A stretch of 64,000 nt of DNA, from positions 13,271,457-13,335,456 of the forward strand of contig NW_004624782.1 of NCBI RefSeq assembly GCF_000247695.1, read 5' to 3'. This document shows positions 32,374-61,363 of this stretch, piece by piece (within the stretch, counting starts at the first letter, position 1; each line of letters begins with the position of its first letter). The translations under genes were made by a program, and so were the position numbers. Under the pieces are notes generated by a model. The model ran no database searches, had not been told where the DNA came from, and saw only the letters and a program-made list of their open reading frames with translations. The stretch is from Heterocephalus glaber (lineage: Eukaryota > Chordata > Mammalia > Rodentia > Bathyergidae).

Positions 32374-32478
32374 AGCCGGGCAGGGTGGTGCAGGCCTGTG
32401 ACCCCAGCACTCGGGAGGCTGCATGAGAAGGATTGCGAGTTCAGCGTGGACTCCATTCGGTAACCTATCTCAAACAAT
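32374..32478 (+). mobile_element. B1 SINE
   Basis: GAGCCGGGCAGGGTGGTGCA ... CCCCAGCACTCGGGAGGCTG ... ATCTCAAAC. Confidence 0.85.
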
Positions 32479-32489
32479 GTCATCCTGCC

Positions 32490-32935
32490 CAACCAGCTTC
32501 ATTGATTCAAGAAGTAAATACTGAGCATTTTTGTAGTAGGAATTTACTCTCCAGGGAGAGACAGGCCATAAGCAAATTACAGAAGGTTAGAAAATGTCAG
32601 GAACTAAGTGTGGTGAAGGAAATGGACCCTTAAGATGAAATGGAGTAGGTCGAGGGGCTACTGGAGGCAGGGTAGTGAGGAGATATTTGAGCTGAGGCCT
32701 GGTGGGCAGGGGCCCAGCTGTGGAAGCAGCTGAGTGAAGAGCAGTCCACGCTGGGGACAGCCCAGGGTCAGGGCAGCCCAGCCCAATGTGCACAGCAATG
32801 AGGCAGGCCTGAGAGCAGGCGCCCAGCCTGCAAAGAGAGTGGTGGAGCTGGTATGGAGGGCTTGAGTCCTACAGAGCCTCAAAGACCACTGCGGAGTCTG
32901 GATTTGTGTCCCCAGGGCCTCAGGCAGCTCCTAGT
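32490..32935 (+). mobile_element. L2-like ancient LINE relic
   Basis: Order of phrases (ACTGAGCATTTTTGTAGTAG, GGGAGAGACAGGCCATAAGC, GGCAGGCCTGAG) resembles L2 3' sequence just upstream of KCTD13 exon 3. Confidence 0.5.
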
Positions 32936-33319
32936 GCCTTAAATGAGGGAGGGAGAGACCTGTGGTTGTGCTGTTAACTACCTTCTACTTCTTCCCCAGC
33001 AAAAAAGGGAGCACCTGTCCCCACTGTGCCTCATTCCCATGGTGACATCTCCCCGTGAGGAGCAGCAGCTCCTGGCCAGCACCTCCAAGGTGAGGCCCCT
33101 GAGTGCTTTGGGGTGGAGGCCAAGGGCTTCTTCCTGCAGCCTGACCCCTCCCTCTCCCCTCTCCCCCAACAGCCCGTGGTGAAGCTCCTGCACAACCGCA
33201 GTAACAACAAGTACTCCTACACCAGGTGATGCCGAAGGGCTCTGCACGTGGGCACGTCTGGCACTGTGGGGTGGGGTCCCGCCCTGCTCCTGGCTTCAGC
33301 CATGTGGATGGGCTGGAAA

Positions 33320-33425
33320 TGCCTGATGCACCTGCCAGCTCTGCCACTTGCCCGCTGGGCACCTTGGGCAGGTCGTCCCCCTTCTGAACTTGTTTTGTCA
33401 TCAGGAAGTAGGAGTTTGGGGAAGA
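33320..33425 (+). mobile_element. MIR
   Basis: CAGCTCTGCCACTTGCCCGC ... GGGCACCTTGGGCAGGTCGT is MIR core, in KCTD13 intron 4. Confidence 0.65.
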
Positions 33426-33694
33426 ACTAAGGAATGGCTAGAGCAAGCACAATGGTGCCTCGGTTCATGAACACTTTGGTTTGCAAACAGTTTGGTTCAC
33501 AAACAAGCATTTCTCAAAATTTTGTTTTTGTTGCAAACTCTGCATCGGGTGACAAACAGGACTGCAGCCATCTTTCCCACACAAACACAAATGTGGCCAC
33601 CTTTTCCAAAATCGTAGAAGAAATTAAGTTTGTGACCCATGGTATACTGTAGTTACTTTCAAACCACATCTACAATCCCCTTAGTGACACAACC

Positions 33695-33935
33695 CCTGAT
33701 GTCCGAGGTAGGTGTTGTCATCTCTGTTTGCAGATAAGATCCAGGCACCAAAAGCAGGGCCAGGGGTTTAGCTCAGTGGCTCTGGAGGCTGCTGCACAAG
33801 TGCAAGGTCCGGAGTTTGATCCCCGGTACCAAAAAATCCCCCCAAAAACCAAAGGTGAAGTAACTCACCCATTGTCACCCAGTGAGTGGCAGAGCTGGAA
33901 TGGCAGGTGGGCAGCAGGCTCCAGAGACTGGGACC
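33695..33935 (-). mobile_element. MIR interrupted by an ID SINE
   Basis: Antisense MIR: GTTTGCAGATAAGA, then after the ID GTGAAGTAACTCACCCATTG, CAGTGAGTGGCAGAGCTGGA. Confidence 0.7.
33756..33836 (+). mobile_element. ID SINE inside a MIR
   Basis: Complete ID; flanks CACCAAAAGCA and AACCAAAGG mark the break in an antisense MIR. Confidence 0.93.
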
Positions 33936-34464
33936 TGCTCCGAAATGGTCCTTACCTTCCGAGGCTGCCTAGCCACATGGCTCCTGCAGGCAGGGGCAGA
34001 TGGGGACCTGGGGCCCATCCTGGGGATCGGAGGAGGGAAGCCAGTCATCCTGAAGCCACCTGGGCCTCATCCTCAGCACCTCAGATGACAATCTACTTAA
34101 GAACATTGAGCTGTTTGACAAACTGGCCCTGCGCTTCCACGGGCGGCTGCTCTTCCTCAAGGATGTCCTGGGGGACGAGATCTGCTGCTGGTCCTTCTAT
34201 GGGCAGGGCCGCAAGATCGCCGAGGTGTGCTGCACCTCCATTGTCTATGCCACGGAGAAAAAGCAGACCAAGGTCAGAGGGTTCCGGCCTGGCCGGGAGG
34301 GGTGTGGGGCTGGCAGGACCAGGACCCTGGACGGAGGCAGCTAGGCGGGCAGGTGGGGGTCAGGCCGATTCTGGGGTCGTGGTCTGTCACTTGGGCAAGT
34401 GGTCCCCCATGTCTCCTCCTGGAGGGTGAGGGTTGGGGTCAGAGCTGGGGCCTTGTAGAGTAGT

Positions 34465-34560
34465 GTTCTTTTTTCTTTCCTTTTACTTTTTAAAATTGTG
34501 CATGCTGGGAATTGAATCCAGGGTGTGATCTACCGTCGAGCCATACCTCAGCCTGAGGAG
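34465..34560 (-). mobile_element. dID-type SINE fragment
   Basis: Antisense tRNA-derived piece: GCTGGGAATTGAATCCAGGG, GAGCCATACCTCAGCC. Confidence 0.65.
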
Positions 34561-34944
34561 GTGTGTGTGCATTTTTCTGTGTAGAATCTCAGAAGGGTCC
34601 ACTTCCAGAAATAGGTTCTTAAAACCACAGCACCACTTAGAACACCCCGGATTTGCAGATCGTGAGTCGTGAACATGAGTCATCCGCAGATACTTCCTGA
34701 ACACCTGCCCCGCACTGAGTGTGACCCTGGGCAGCGAGGAGCTGAGCAGAGTGCAAGCCCTTCCCACCCAGCCCTTGCAGGCGCAGCAGGAGGAGCACAC
34801 CGGGTGCCACAGTGCCTGCCAGTCGTGGTGCCTGGGTCCTTTCCCACCCTACCCATGCACACTCGATTCCCTCTTCTTAGAATTCTTTTTTTTTCCCCAT
34901 ACCTGTCTGCCTAATGAGCTTATATGTTTTGTTTAGGTTGGTTT

Positions 34945-35088
34945 GGTTCTTGGAGACAGGGTCTTGGTATGTAGTTCAGGCTGGCCTTGAACTCACCGTG
35001 TACCCCAGGGTGGCCTCAAGCTTATGGTGATCCTCCTGCCTCAGCCTCACAAGTCAGCACTTACAGGTGTGCACCACCACGCCCGGCT
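34945..35088 (-). mobile_element. B1 SINE
   Basis: GGAGACAGGGTCTTGGTATG ... ACCACCACGCCCGGCT, with an internal duplication of the middle part. Confidence 0.9.
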
Positions 35089-35112
35089 CCGTACTTAATG
35101 TTTACGACTCAA

Positions 35113-35318
35113 GGGGCTGGGTATTTAGCTCAGTGGTTCCGCCACCTGACTCAAAAGGGGAAGGACCAGAGTTCTTCCCTGGTACCAAAAAAAAGAAAAA
35201 AAATGCTTGATTTACACCTTATAATTGTTCAATAGAAACATTTAAGGGCCGGGGTTTTAGCTTAGTGGTTCCAGCCCCTGCCTCGAAAGTGCAAGGTCCC
35301 GAGTTCCATCCCCGGTAC

Positions 35319-35400
<82 letters not shown>
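35113..35400 (+). mobile_element. Compound ID insertion: ID + 47 bases + ID with long A-tail
   Basis: ID 35113-35198, a unique spacer (35199-35245), ID 35246-35319 and a tail A30-T-A50 to 35400. The only clear target duplication, TTTACGACTCAAG (35101-35113) / TTTACGAATCAAG (35401-35413), encloses the whole unit, not each ID. Confidence 0.8.
35320..35400. repeat. A30-T-A50 tract
   Basis: Exceptionally long and almost pure A-tail of the distal ID at 35246. Confidence 0.97.
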
Positions 35401-35403
<3 letters not shown>

Positions 35404-35609
35404 ACGAATCAAGCCAAACATCATTTTTTTCCTTGGAACAGCTTTGCTCATGACTTCAACCCAAACAGTCCACACAAAGTTAGTGATGCTTCCTTCTTAG
35501 CTAGAGACAGTCTGCTGTCATCTATGGGTTGGGGTCGGGTTGCCTCAGCAGAAGGCCCCTCTGTACCTTTTTTCCTGTCTCCTTAACACTAGCCTGGCCC
35601 TTGTCTAAT

Positions 35610-36178
35610 CTACGAAACATGCTTAGAATGTGTAGATGAATGAACGAATGACTCAGCTTCCTGGAGGTTTCTTCTGCAGTTGGGAGATAAGACAAACCAG
35701 TAATTAGAATACAGTGTAAGAGCTGTTGATTATGTCCTTCAGAGACCACTCCGTGGGGTGCCCCTGTCAGTTCTTCCACTTCATTCCTCTCTGTTCTCAT
35801 TCTTCATCACGCTGCCTCAGTGCCTTGGCCTCCTTGTGGCTCTCTGATCTATATGCTGAGCACATTCCTGATCCAGAGCTGGTACCTTACTTTGCTGCTC
35901 CTGGGCTGCTCTCTCTCGCTCTCTCCTGGCTTTGGTCATATACCACCTTCCCGGTGAGGCCTTCTCTGAACTACTTGTTGAAGTCTCTGATCTATTCTGC
36001 GTACCATTTGTCGTCCTCTGACTGTATTTATATTTTGTTAAGCATGTGTCTGAGTCCTCCCTTAGGATATAAACTTGCTGAGGGCAAGCACTCTGTCTGC
36101 TCTGTTCACTGGTTTCTTCCCAGTTCCTAGAACAGCTCCTGGCATAGTGCAGTCACTCCATAAGTACTGGGCAAGTGA
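35610..36178. mobile_element. L2/MIR-type relics in KCTD13 intron 5
   Basis: AATGAATGAACGAATG at 35635 (minus-type) and CTTGCTGAGGGCAAGCACTC ... CCTAGAACAGCTCCTGGCAT at 36074-36150 (plus-type) are typical of L2/MIR3 ends. Confidence 0.5.
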
Positions 36179-37112
36179 AAGAACAGACCCAGAGACTTGG
36201 CAGGGAAGGACAGACCACCGTCTTTCTGCCGTCTGAGTTCAGAGCTGGGCCTGGCAGCAGGACTTTGCCAGCTAAAGAAGTTGCAGAGGACATTGAGGCC
36301 TGGGGACCTGACCACCAAGGCTGGGAGGTGTGCAGTGCAGGAGCGGCCAGGAAAGGGGGCTGCGGCCCTGGGCTGGAGGTGGGAGCTGGGCGTTGCTGGC
36401 CTTTTGCAGGTGGAGTTCCCAGAGGCCCGGATCTTCGAGGAGACCCTCAATATCCTCATTTACGAGACTCCCCGGGGCCCAGACCCAGCCCTTCTGGAGG
36501 CCACAGGGGGCGCGGCTGGAGGTGGTGGGACAGGCCGAGGGGAAGATGAGGAGAGCAGAGAGCACCGTGTCCGCAGGATCCACGTCCGGCGCCACATCAC
36601 CCATGATGAGCGTCCGCATGGCCAGCAGATCGTCTTCAAGGACTGACCTTGAGCCTTCCCTGCCCCGTTTCTGAGCCCCAGTCCCTCCCTCTTCTCTCTT
36701 CCTCTCCCAGACCTTTTCCCCGGCTCTGCTGGCCAAGTCGTGGGTCTTCCTTCTGTCCCCTTGTGGCATGGTACAGTTCGCCTTGGCCCTTTCTACTCAT
36801 GGCTAACACAGCCCATTCCAGCCCCTGCAGGCAGAGCCCTTTGGAAGGCCAACATTTGCTCCCTCCTCGCCATTCTTGTCCCTGCAGACTTCCCCTCACC
36901 AGCTGGTTAGGATGATTTAGAACCCCCTTTCTCTCTTTAGTTCATTGTACACAGGAAAGTGTCGAGCCAGCCCTTAGTAACACCCCGCGTTCCAAGCTGC
37001 CTCAGGCGGGCGCTGCCTCCTGCCTGCACTCCCCTCCCTGCTTCCTTAACTGTGTCCTAGGCCGGCCTGGGCCTGTACCAGCTCAGCTATCTTCTCCATC
37101 TGTTTCATATTA

Positions 37113-37118
37113 TTTATT
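37113..37118 (-). terminator. ASPHD1: Poly(A) signal AATAAA, ASPHD1 candidate
   Basis: On the minus strand AATAAA sits about 335 bases after the ASPHD1 stop codon and only 14 bases from the KCTD13 signal on the other strand, in the same AT-rich patch. Confidence 0.6.
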
Positions 37119-37131
37119 GTTTTAATTTTCT

Positions 37132-37137
37132 ATTAAA
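37132..37137 (+). terminator. KCTD13: Poly(A) signal ATTAAA, KCTD13
   Basis: ATTAAA lies 486 bases after the KCTD13 stop codon in an AT-rich patch. It is the first plausible plus-strand signal after the gene. Confidence 0.7.
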
Positions 37138-37452
37138 TTATTGGAATAATTTGAGTTGAGGATCTGCTCCTGTCTCCCAGGGAGGGAAAAGGAAAATACC
37201 TTGCATAAAGGAGGTACCTGACTAGTTTTATGGCAGAAGGTATGAGCCCTCATCCCAAGCCCTTCTCGGGCCGGTAGCAGGGAAGGAAGTAGTCAGGAGT
37301 TAGGAGAGAATTCAGTCTGTATTTCAGTGCTGCCTGGCCAGTTCCCACCTCAGCCCCCTGCCCACAGTGGGGAGGAGGTCCTGGCTGCCTGCCGCTCAGG
37401 CTGACCCGGTGAAGCAAGTCTCTGGTCCAGGTGTCTGAGGGAACACCTTCCT

Positions 37453-40400
37453 TCATGAGTCTGGTGTGAAGACAAAGTCAAGGGCCTGGCGCTCGGCCCC
37501 AGCCACGTTGGGATGCCAGAGGTCCACGATGAAGACCACTCGAGGCCCATCTTCAGGGGAGCCTAGGGCACAGGGGGATGGAAACAGCAGCTGGTGTTTA
37601 AGACACTGAGGAAAGCAAGACTCAGTAAATAAGTACCAGGCCTTATTCTAATCCTTACATGTAAGAGTTCGTAATCATCAGAACAAACAGGTAGTGCCAT
37701 AGTTGTCCCTCTTATACAAGGTGTACAAGGCACAACAAGGTTTAAGTACCTTGCCCAAGCCTAAAAGCAAGAGCTAGGGTGGGAGCCCAGGTGACTTGGC
37801 CCAGTGTCCTGTGCTGGTACACACTTTATACACACTGATGCAGACTTCTGTTCCCTCACTTGATAAGGATGGCGGTTGCCCCATGGGTGATGGGAGGATT
37901 TGTGTGACTTGCTTAGGGTCATGCAGCTGGAAAATGGTGGTATGGGGACAGGAAGTCAGCTGGACCTGATTCTGAGGCCCTCTAACTCCCCGGTTTGGTC
38001 CTACACCCCCAGCCCAGCCAGACGGGCCCCATTACCATTGTGAGCCACTGTGTGCAGGAAGGAGTCGTCCACCAGGAGGCAGTGTCCCTCGGCCCAGCAC
38101 TGGGGCTCTCCCCCAACCACCAGCTCACAGCCCCGTGGGATCTTCAGGCCTGCGGAAGAGAGGGGGGCACTGTTCAGCCAGCAGATAAGGGCCCTAGAGA
38201 CAGGGCTTCCTCTGGAAGGTGACAGCTCAGTCACCATAGAGCACTGGGATGGGGAGGTGCTGCTGTGCAAAGTGCAGTCCATTGTTCTGGAAAGGAGGCT
38301 TCCAGGAGCAAAATGCTTCTCCCCTTGGGCTTCCTCACAATTCACATCAAGATCCTACTACATGCTGGGTGCTGGCTCCCCACAAGGTACCACTGAGGAC
38401 TCCGTGCTGGCCCAAGGACAACATGGTGCAGTGTGATAAGAACACTGAGCAGCTGTCTCTAAAGCCAGGGAACAGGAGGGCATCCCAGGAGGAGGTGTGA
38501 GGGCTGAGTAGTTTCACAGTTAGTGATGAAGGGAGAAGTCATTCTAGGTTGAAAGATCAGCCCAGTAGCAGTGGCTGGGATTAGCCAGAGAGCCTTCAGG
38601 AAAGTACAGTGGGAGGGAAGCGGCTAAAAGTCTGGCCTTGATCCTGAGGCCCATGTGCCCTGAAGTGTAAGACATCCAACTGGCAGCACAGATGATTTTG
38701 GGTGAATCAAGGTCATGACAATAACAATCAAAATCGATTTCCATTTCCTTTCAATCTTTAAAACATCGCAAAGGAAACCTGTTTGGTGTTCCTGGAACAT
38801 CAGCACCCCACTAACAGCATTACCTTTCCGATGAGGAAAGCATAGGTTTCAGGCCTGGAGTGACTTGCAGAGTTGGCTAAAATATTTGTCTTCCTTTTTT
38901 TGTTGTTGTACTGGGGACTGAACTCAGGGCCTTCACACTGAGTTACATCCCCAGACCCTTTTTAGCCTTCATTTGTGAGACGGGGTGTTGCTGAATCTTT
39001 ACATTGGCTAGGCTCAGAGGCCAGGGATTTGGCTCAGTGGTGCCACTGCCTCCCTTGCAAGCACAAGGTCCCGAGTTCAATCCCCGGTACCTCCCCCCCA
39101 AAAAATTGGCTAGGGGCGAGGGTTTTAGCTCAGCGGTTTCACCACCTGCACAAGCACAAGGACCTGAGTTCAATCCCCGGTACCAAAAAGAAAGAACTTG
39201 AGGCAAGAGCAAAGTCTTGGTTGTCCGAGGGAGTGTGCTCCTTCCTGACATGGTGGCTGTTATCCAAGCACGTGTGTCTAGCTCAGTCTACCTCAGGCCC
39301 TGAATTAAATTGGCTAGGCTCAAATTTACAGTTCTGCATCAGCCTCCCAGAGTGTTGGGATTACAGGTGTGGGCCACCACACCTAGTTTAATTTTGTAAG
39401 TACTTTTTTTTTTTGTATTGGAAATGAACTCAGGACCTTTCGTTTTTGAGGTAGGTGTGGTGCCACTGAGCTAAATCCCAGGCCCTGAGTACTTTCAAAT
39501 TAGAGCTAGTAATAATGATATCACTTACAGTTCTATAAAGATTCCTTTTCAATACGCAAACCCAAAGAGAGTCAACTTGACGTACTGTAGCACGGAAGGT
39601 CAGTAACTGCGGCATAACTTAGGGTAATGTTTACAATAGTGGAGCTTGGGAAGTGCTGCTGTGGACAACAGGGAATCACGGATTTCCAAGAAGAGGGGCA
39701 TGATGAGAACAGTAGCGTAGAAACATCTGGTGGTGAGAAGAGGATCTAGGGGGAGTGTGGGGCGAGGAGGTTGTGTGCAGGCAGGGAACTCACCCAGATG
39801 GCATCTGACGCGGGCGTTGGTGGGCCCACAGCGGCTCTCCAGCCGGGCCCCAGGCAGGAGCACAGAGAAGCCTGCGTTGCCAAAGGTGTTGGCGCTCATG
39901 AAGCTACGCAGCCCCCTCAGGGCCCGGTAGGCCCCTGGGCACCGGCGGCAATTGCTGGGTTGGCACCGGCCTGCCTGGTACAGCAGGAGCTGGTAGCACC
40001 CAGGAGCCAGGGCCGGGGACCAGCCCCGAGGCAGAGGGGCCGTCCCTGAGAAGTCCCGGCTCACAGCCCCGAAGTCCCGCAGGATGGCAGGGAAGCTGCT
40101 CTCCAGGAGCTCCACGTCATGCCGCTGGGCATCGCGGGGCACAAAGGGAGCCGAAGGCAGGTCTGGTAGGAACAGCAGGCCTGGGCGCTGAATGCCCGGG
40201 GCCGCTGGGCCTCCCCCCGGGCCTGGGCCGCCTAGAGCTGCCCGCCTCAGCCTCCCCATCCCAGCCCAGGAGTAGCGCCTGGCGTAGGCCCGAAGCCGGC
40301 GGCTCACTAGGCCTCCTGTCCCTGGGCCCTCCCCGGGCTCCCCTGAGCTGCCAGACTCAGGGCATCCCCCGGGCTCACCACCGACCCCTCCAGCCTGGGT

Positions 40401-40658
40401 CCCAGCCCCCAGGGCCCGCAGGTCTTGGGAGCCCAGGCGGTAGCAGTACCAAAGGAACAGGGGAGTCAGCGCCCCAAGGAGCACGGTGATCGCGGAGGAG
40501 GCCAGGGGCAGCGGCCAGGGGAGCGCGATGGGCAGGGAGGCCCTGGCCAAGAGGCCTGGGGCACCTTCCAGACCCCGGTTCCCTTGTGCCCCCGGCTCAA
40601 CCCCTGTGCTCTCTACGGCTGCCTCCGGGTTCCCCCCGGGGCCGCCTCCCTTCCACAT
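37453..40658 (-). CDS. ASPHD1: ASPHD1, aspartate beta-hydroxylase domain protein 1, 3 exons
   Basis: Minus-strand exons 40658-39794, 38149-38036 and 37562-37453 (stop TGA) join through GT/AG sites to 1,089 nt, 362 aa. The start is the first in-frame ATG; an in-frame TAG lies upstream at 40742-40740. A hydrophobic segment at about residues 45-72 (PWPLPL...LFLWYC) is a signal-anchor, giving a type II membrane topology with the catalytic-type domain outside the cytosol. The C-terminal Asp/Asn beta-hydroxylase fold keeps H287 (CHLG), H321 (DDSFLH) and R334 ([12 protein letters not shown]), the positions equivalent to the two iron-binding histidines and the 2-oxoglutarate-binding arginine of ASPH. 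Known family members hydroxylate Asp/Asn in EGF-like domains; activity of ASPHD1 itself is inferred only. The gene is tail-to-tail with KCTD13 and head-to-head with SEZ6L2. Confidence 0.96.
37620..37985 (-). mobile_element. MIR-type relics in ASPHD1 intron 2
   Basis: Two antisense MIR-like stretches: TTTAAGTACCTTGCCCAAGC with GAGCTAGGGTGGGAGCCCAG, and TGACTTGCTTAGGGTCATGC. Confidence 0.6.
38820..38885 (-). mobile_element. MIR fragment
   Basis: CCTTTCCGATGAGGAAAGCA ... GAGTGACTTGCAGAG. Confidence 0.5.
38890..39395 (-). mobile_element. B1-dID SINE split by nested ID insertions
   Basis: dID 38895-38960 and B1 5' part to 39016 resume at 39309-39388 (CATCAGCCTCCCAGAGTGTT ... ACCACACCTAG). The 292 bases between are later insertions. 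It lies in ASPHD1 intron 1. Confidence 0.8.
39017..39308 (+). mobile_element. Two ID SINEs in series, the second with a unique 3' tail
   Basis: ID 39017-39104 (tail with a C-tract), ID 39112-39190, then about 118 bases of unique sequence. ATTGGCTAGG occurs three times (39003, 39106, 39309), bounding both units. Confidence 0.8.
39403..39485 (-). mobile_element. ID SINE
   Basis: Antisense ID; flank GTAAGTACTTTT / TGAGTACTTT. Confidence 0.92.
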
Positions 40659-41500
40659 TCCCACTGCGGCCCCTTCTCTCCCCTTGTACTCCCTGGCCGC
40701 CTTCCGGAGCCGGCGTCCCCCTCCCACTCCCTCTTCCTCCTAAAGTCCAGGCCTTTCCCTCCCTCCCTCCCTCCCGGCCCCGCGGCCTTGCTTCCCCTCC
40801 TCACGCCCTCGCCCCCACTCTCCCCTGTCCTCCCTCCACCACCCCTCCTTTCGCTCGCGGTCTCTCCCTGCTTTTCCTTCTTCCTCAGACCGCAATCCCT
40901 GCGCCCCGCCCGCCCGGCCCGCTTCCCCCCCGCGGCTCCTCCCGCCCGCTCACCCTGACGTCACTCTTCCCGCAGCCGCCCCCCCCCCGCACCCCGCGCC
41001 CGGCCGCTCAGCTCCGGGGGAGGGGGCTCATCTCCCGCTCGGCCTCCCGCCTCGCAGCCAAGGCCGGGCGCCACGTGGGGTGCAGGGGTCGCGGTGCCAA
41101 CCCCCGGCCGCCCCGCAATGCGAAAAGCGGGCGGGGCCGGGGCGGACTTGACTGACGGACAGGCCGGCGGGCGGGGCCGCGCTCGGTGGTCCGCGGGCCT
41201 CGGGCTGTCGACCGGGCCTCCTCGGGCTTTCCGGGAGCAGCCCCAGTCCCGCGCGGGCCGCCGCTCAGTGACAGCGGCTCGGGCCAATCGCCGGCCGCCG
41301 GGGCTCGGGGCGGGGCTGGGAGCTGTCCGCCCGGCGGTGCTGAAAAGGGAGCGCCCGGAACCCGGGGCCGAAGCCTCGGGCGCGGCGGGGCAGGCCGCGG
41401 CTCGAGCAGGGGTCTCCTCCCAGCCCCGGCCCTCGCCTCCCAGATGTGCAGACGCCGCCTCCCGGGGAGGGGAAGGCGCGCTCCGCTCTTAAGCTTCCAC
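40600..41500. promoter_or_regulatory. CpG island between divergent ASPHD1 and SEZ6L2
   Basis: CpG-dense sequence covers the ASPHD1 start (40658, minus) and extends toward SEZ6L2 (42214, plus). Multiple GC boxes (GGGCGGGGC near 41129 and 41174, GGGGCGGGG near 41309) lie in the 1.55 kb separating the two start codons. I infer a shared or bidirectional promoter region; transcription start sites cannot be read from sequence alone. Confidence 0.7.
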
Positions 41501-42207
41501 CAAAGGCAAAGTCTCTCGGGATCCGGCGTCCGACTGAGGGTACACTGGGGACCAAGGGTGCACCCCTGGGAAGAGCGGAGTCAGACCCAGGTGTGCGGGA
41601 ACGCCGGTGACTGCTGGGGCCTCCTCCGGGGCCGGGAGTGCGGGTTCGGTTCTAGCTTTCACCCCTCCTTCCTCCATCTGCACTGCCCCCTCCGCAGATA
41701 AACCCCAGCCCCTCCCCCGCCCGTCCCCAGGATCTGACGTGGTCGACACCTTTTCCAGCTTCTCCCTCCCGCAGCTCTAGTGCCCAAGCTTCGGCTCTCC
41801 GGGTTCTGCAACCCTTTCCCTCCCCGACAATCCCCGCTAGAGCCCAGTAGGTCCCTCCCAGTCCTCACGCCACCCTCGGGCCCGGAAGCTGTCTGCCTGT
41901 GCCCCCTCCCCTGACCTGGGATCCACCCAGCCCGGTGGACCCAGGCGCCCAGACGGAGGTAACCTGCGGCCCTCCCGCCCCCACCCCCTGCAGCTAGAAC
42001 CGCGCCCCCTCCCCAGAGCGAGGACAGATACTGAGCCGAGGGGTGGACTCCAGGCGATCCTGCCCCCATCCCAAGGGGCAGAGAAATTGTCTTCTTTTAC
42101 GGACCCCCTAGCAGGGAAGCAAAATCAAAGGGAAAAATAAAAGGACACGGAGGAAAAGTGGCCACTAGATTATTTAGGAGAGGCACAGAGGACCGAGATC
42201 GGGGTGA

Positions 42208-60869
<18,662 letters not shown>

Positions 60870-61030
60870 ACGCAAAACCAGGTCTACAGGACCCAGGACA
60901 CCCACCCCTCCTCATTCAGGGCAGCGGGAGCACAGGGCCTCATCTCTGCTCCTGGCTTCCTTTCTCCCTGCTGTGTACATAGTCGCCCCATCCCACAAGG
61001 GAGCTGTGATGACCCTGAGACCCTACAGTA

Positions 61031-61036
61031 AATAAA
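61031..61036 (+). terminator. SEZ6L2: Poly(A) signal AATAAA, SEZ6L2 proximal
   Basis: AATAAA lies 162 bases after the SEZ6L2 stop codon and would give a short 3' UTR. Confidence 0.7.
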
Positions 61037-61357
61037 CCAGCATCCTGCGGCCCAAAGCCTCCTCTTCTCAGTTGTCAGACGAGGGCCTGCCCCACCCTGC
61101 TGGCTTTTGGACCCTGGGAGGGAACTGGGCTCCCTTGCAACTCTGCCCCTCCAGCCCAGGGCTCCCTCCCCAGGGGCTGCCCCTGAGGCACCACTGTTCC
61201 CTTGGCTGTGAGGGCCCCTCCCCTCCCTGATGCCTGAGTCCCAGCCTCGGGTGGGAAAAGAGGGGTGAAGAGGGAGCTGGGCCAAGGTCCCCCCTTCTGC
61301 GGTCTCCCCAGCCCACGGTCTCTCCACCTTTGCTTCTGGAGTTTTTTGTTTTCGAGC

Positions 61358-61363
61358 AATAAA
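61358..61363 (+). terminator. SEZ6L2: Poly(A) signal AATAAA, SEZ6L2 distal
   Basis: A second AATAAA about 490 bases after the stop codon, followed by a GT-rich stretch (GGTGGGGTGTGGG). This is the better context for cleavage, so two alternative 3' ends are possible. Confidence 0.65.

Noticed and set aside
33728..34429. Frame of 233 codons over an ID SINE and KCTD13 exon 5
   Set aside because: Wrong frame relative to the conserved KCTD13 exon and begins in a SINE.
40425..42069. Open frames of 100-190 codons over the ASPHD1/SEZ6L2 promoter
   Set aside because: GC-rich, Pro/Ala/Arg-biased frames on both strands without family resemblance; shadows of ASPHD1 exon 1 and the CpG island.
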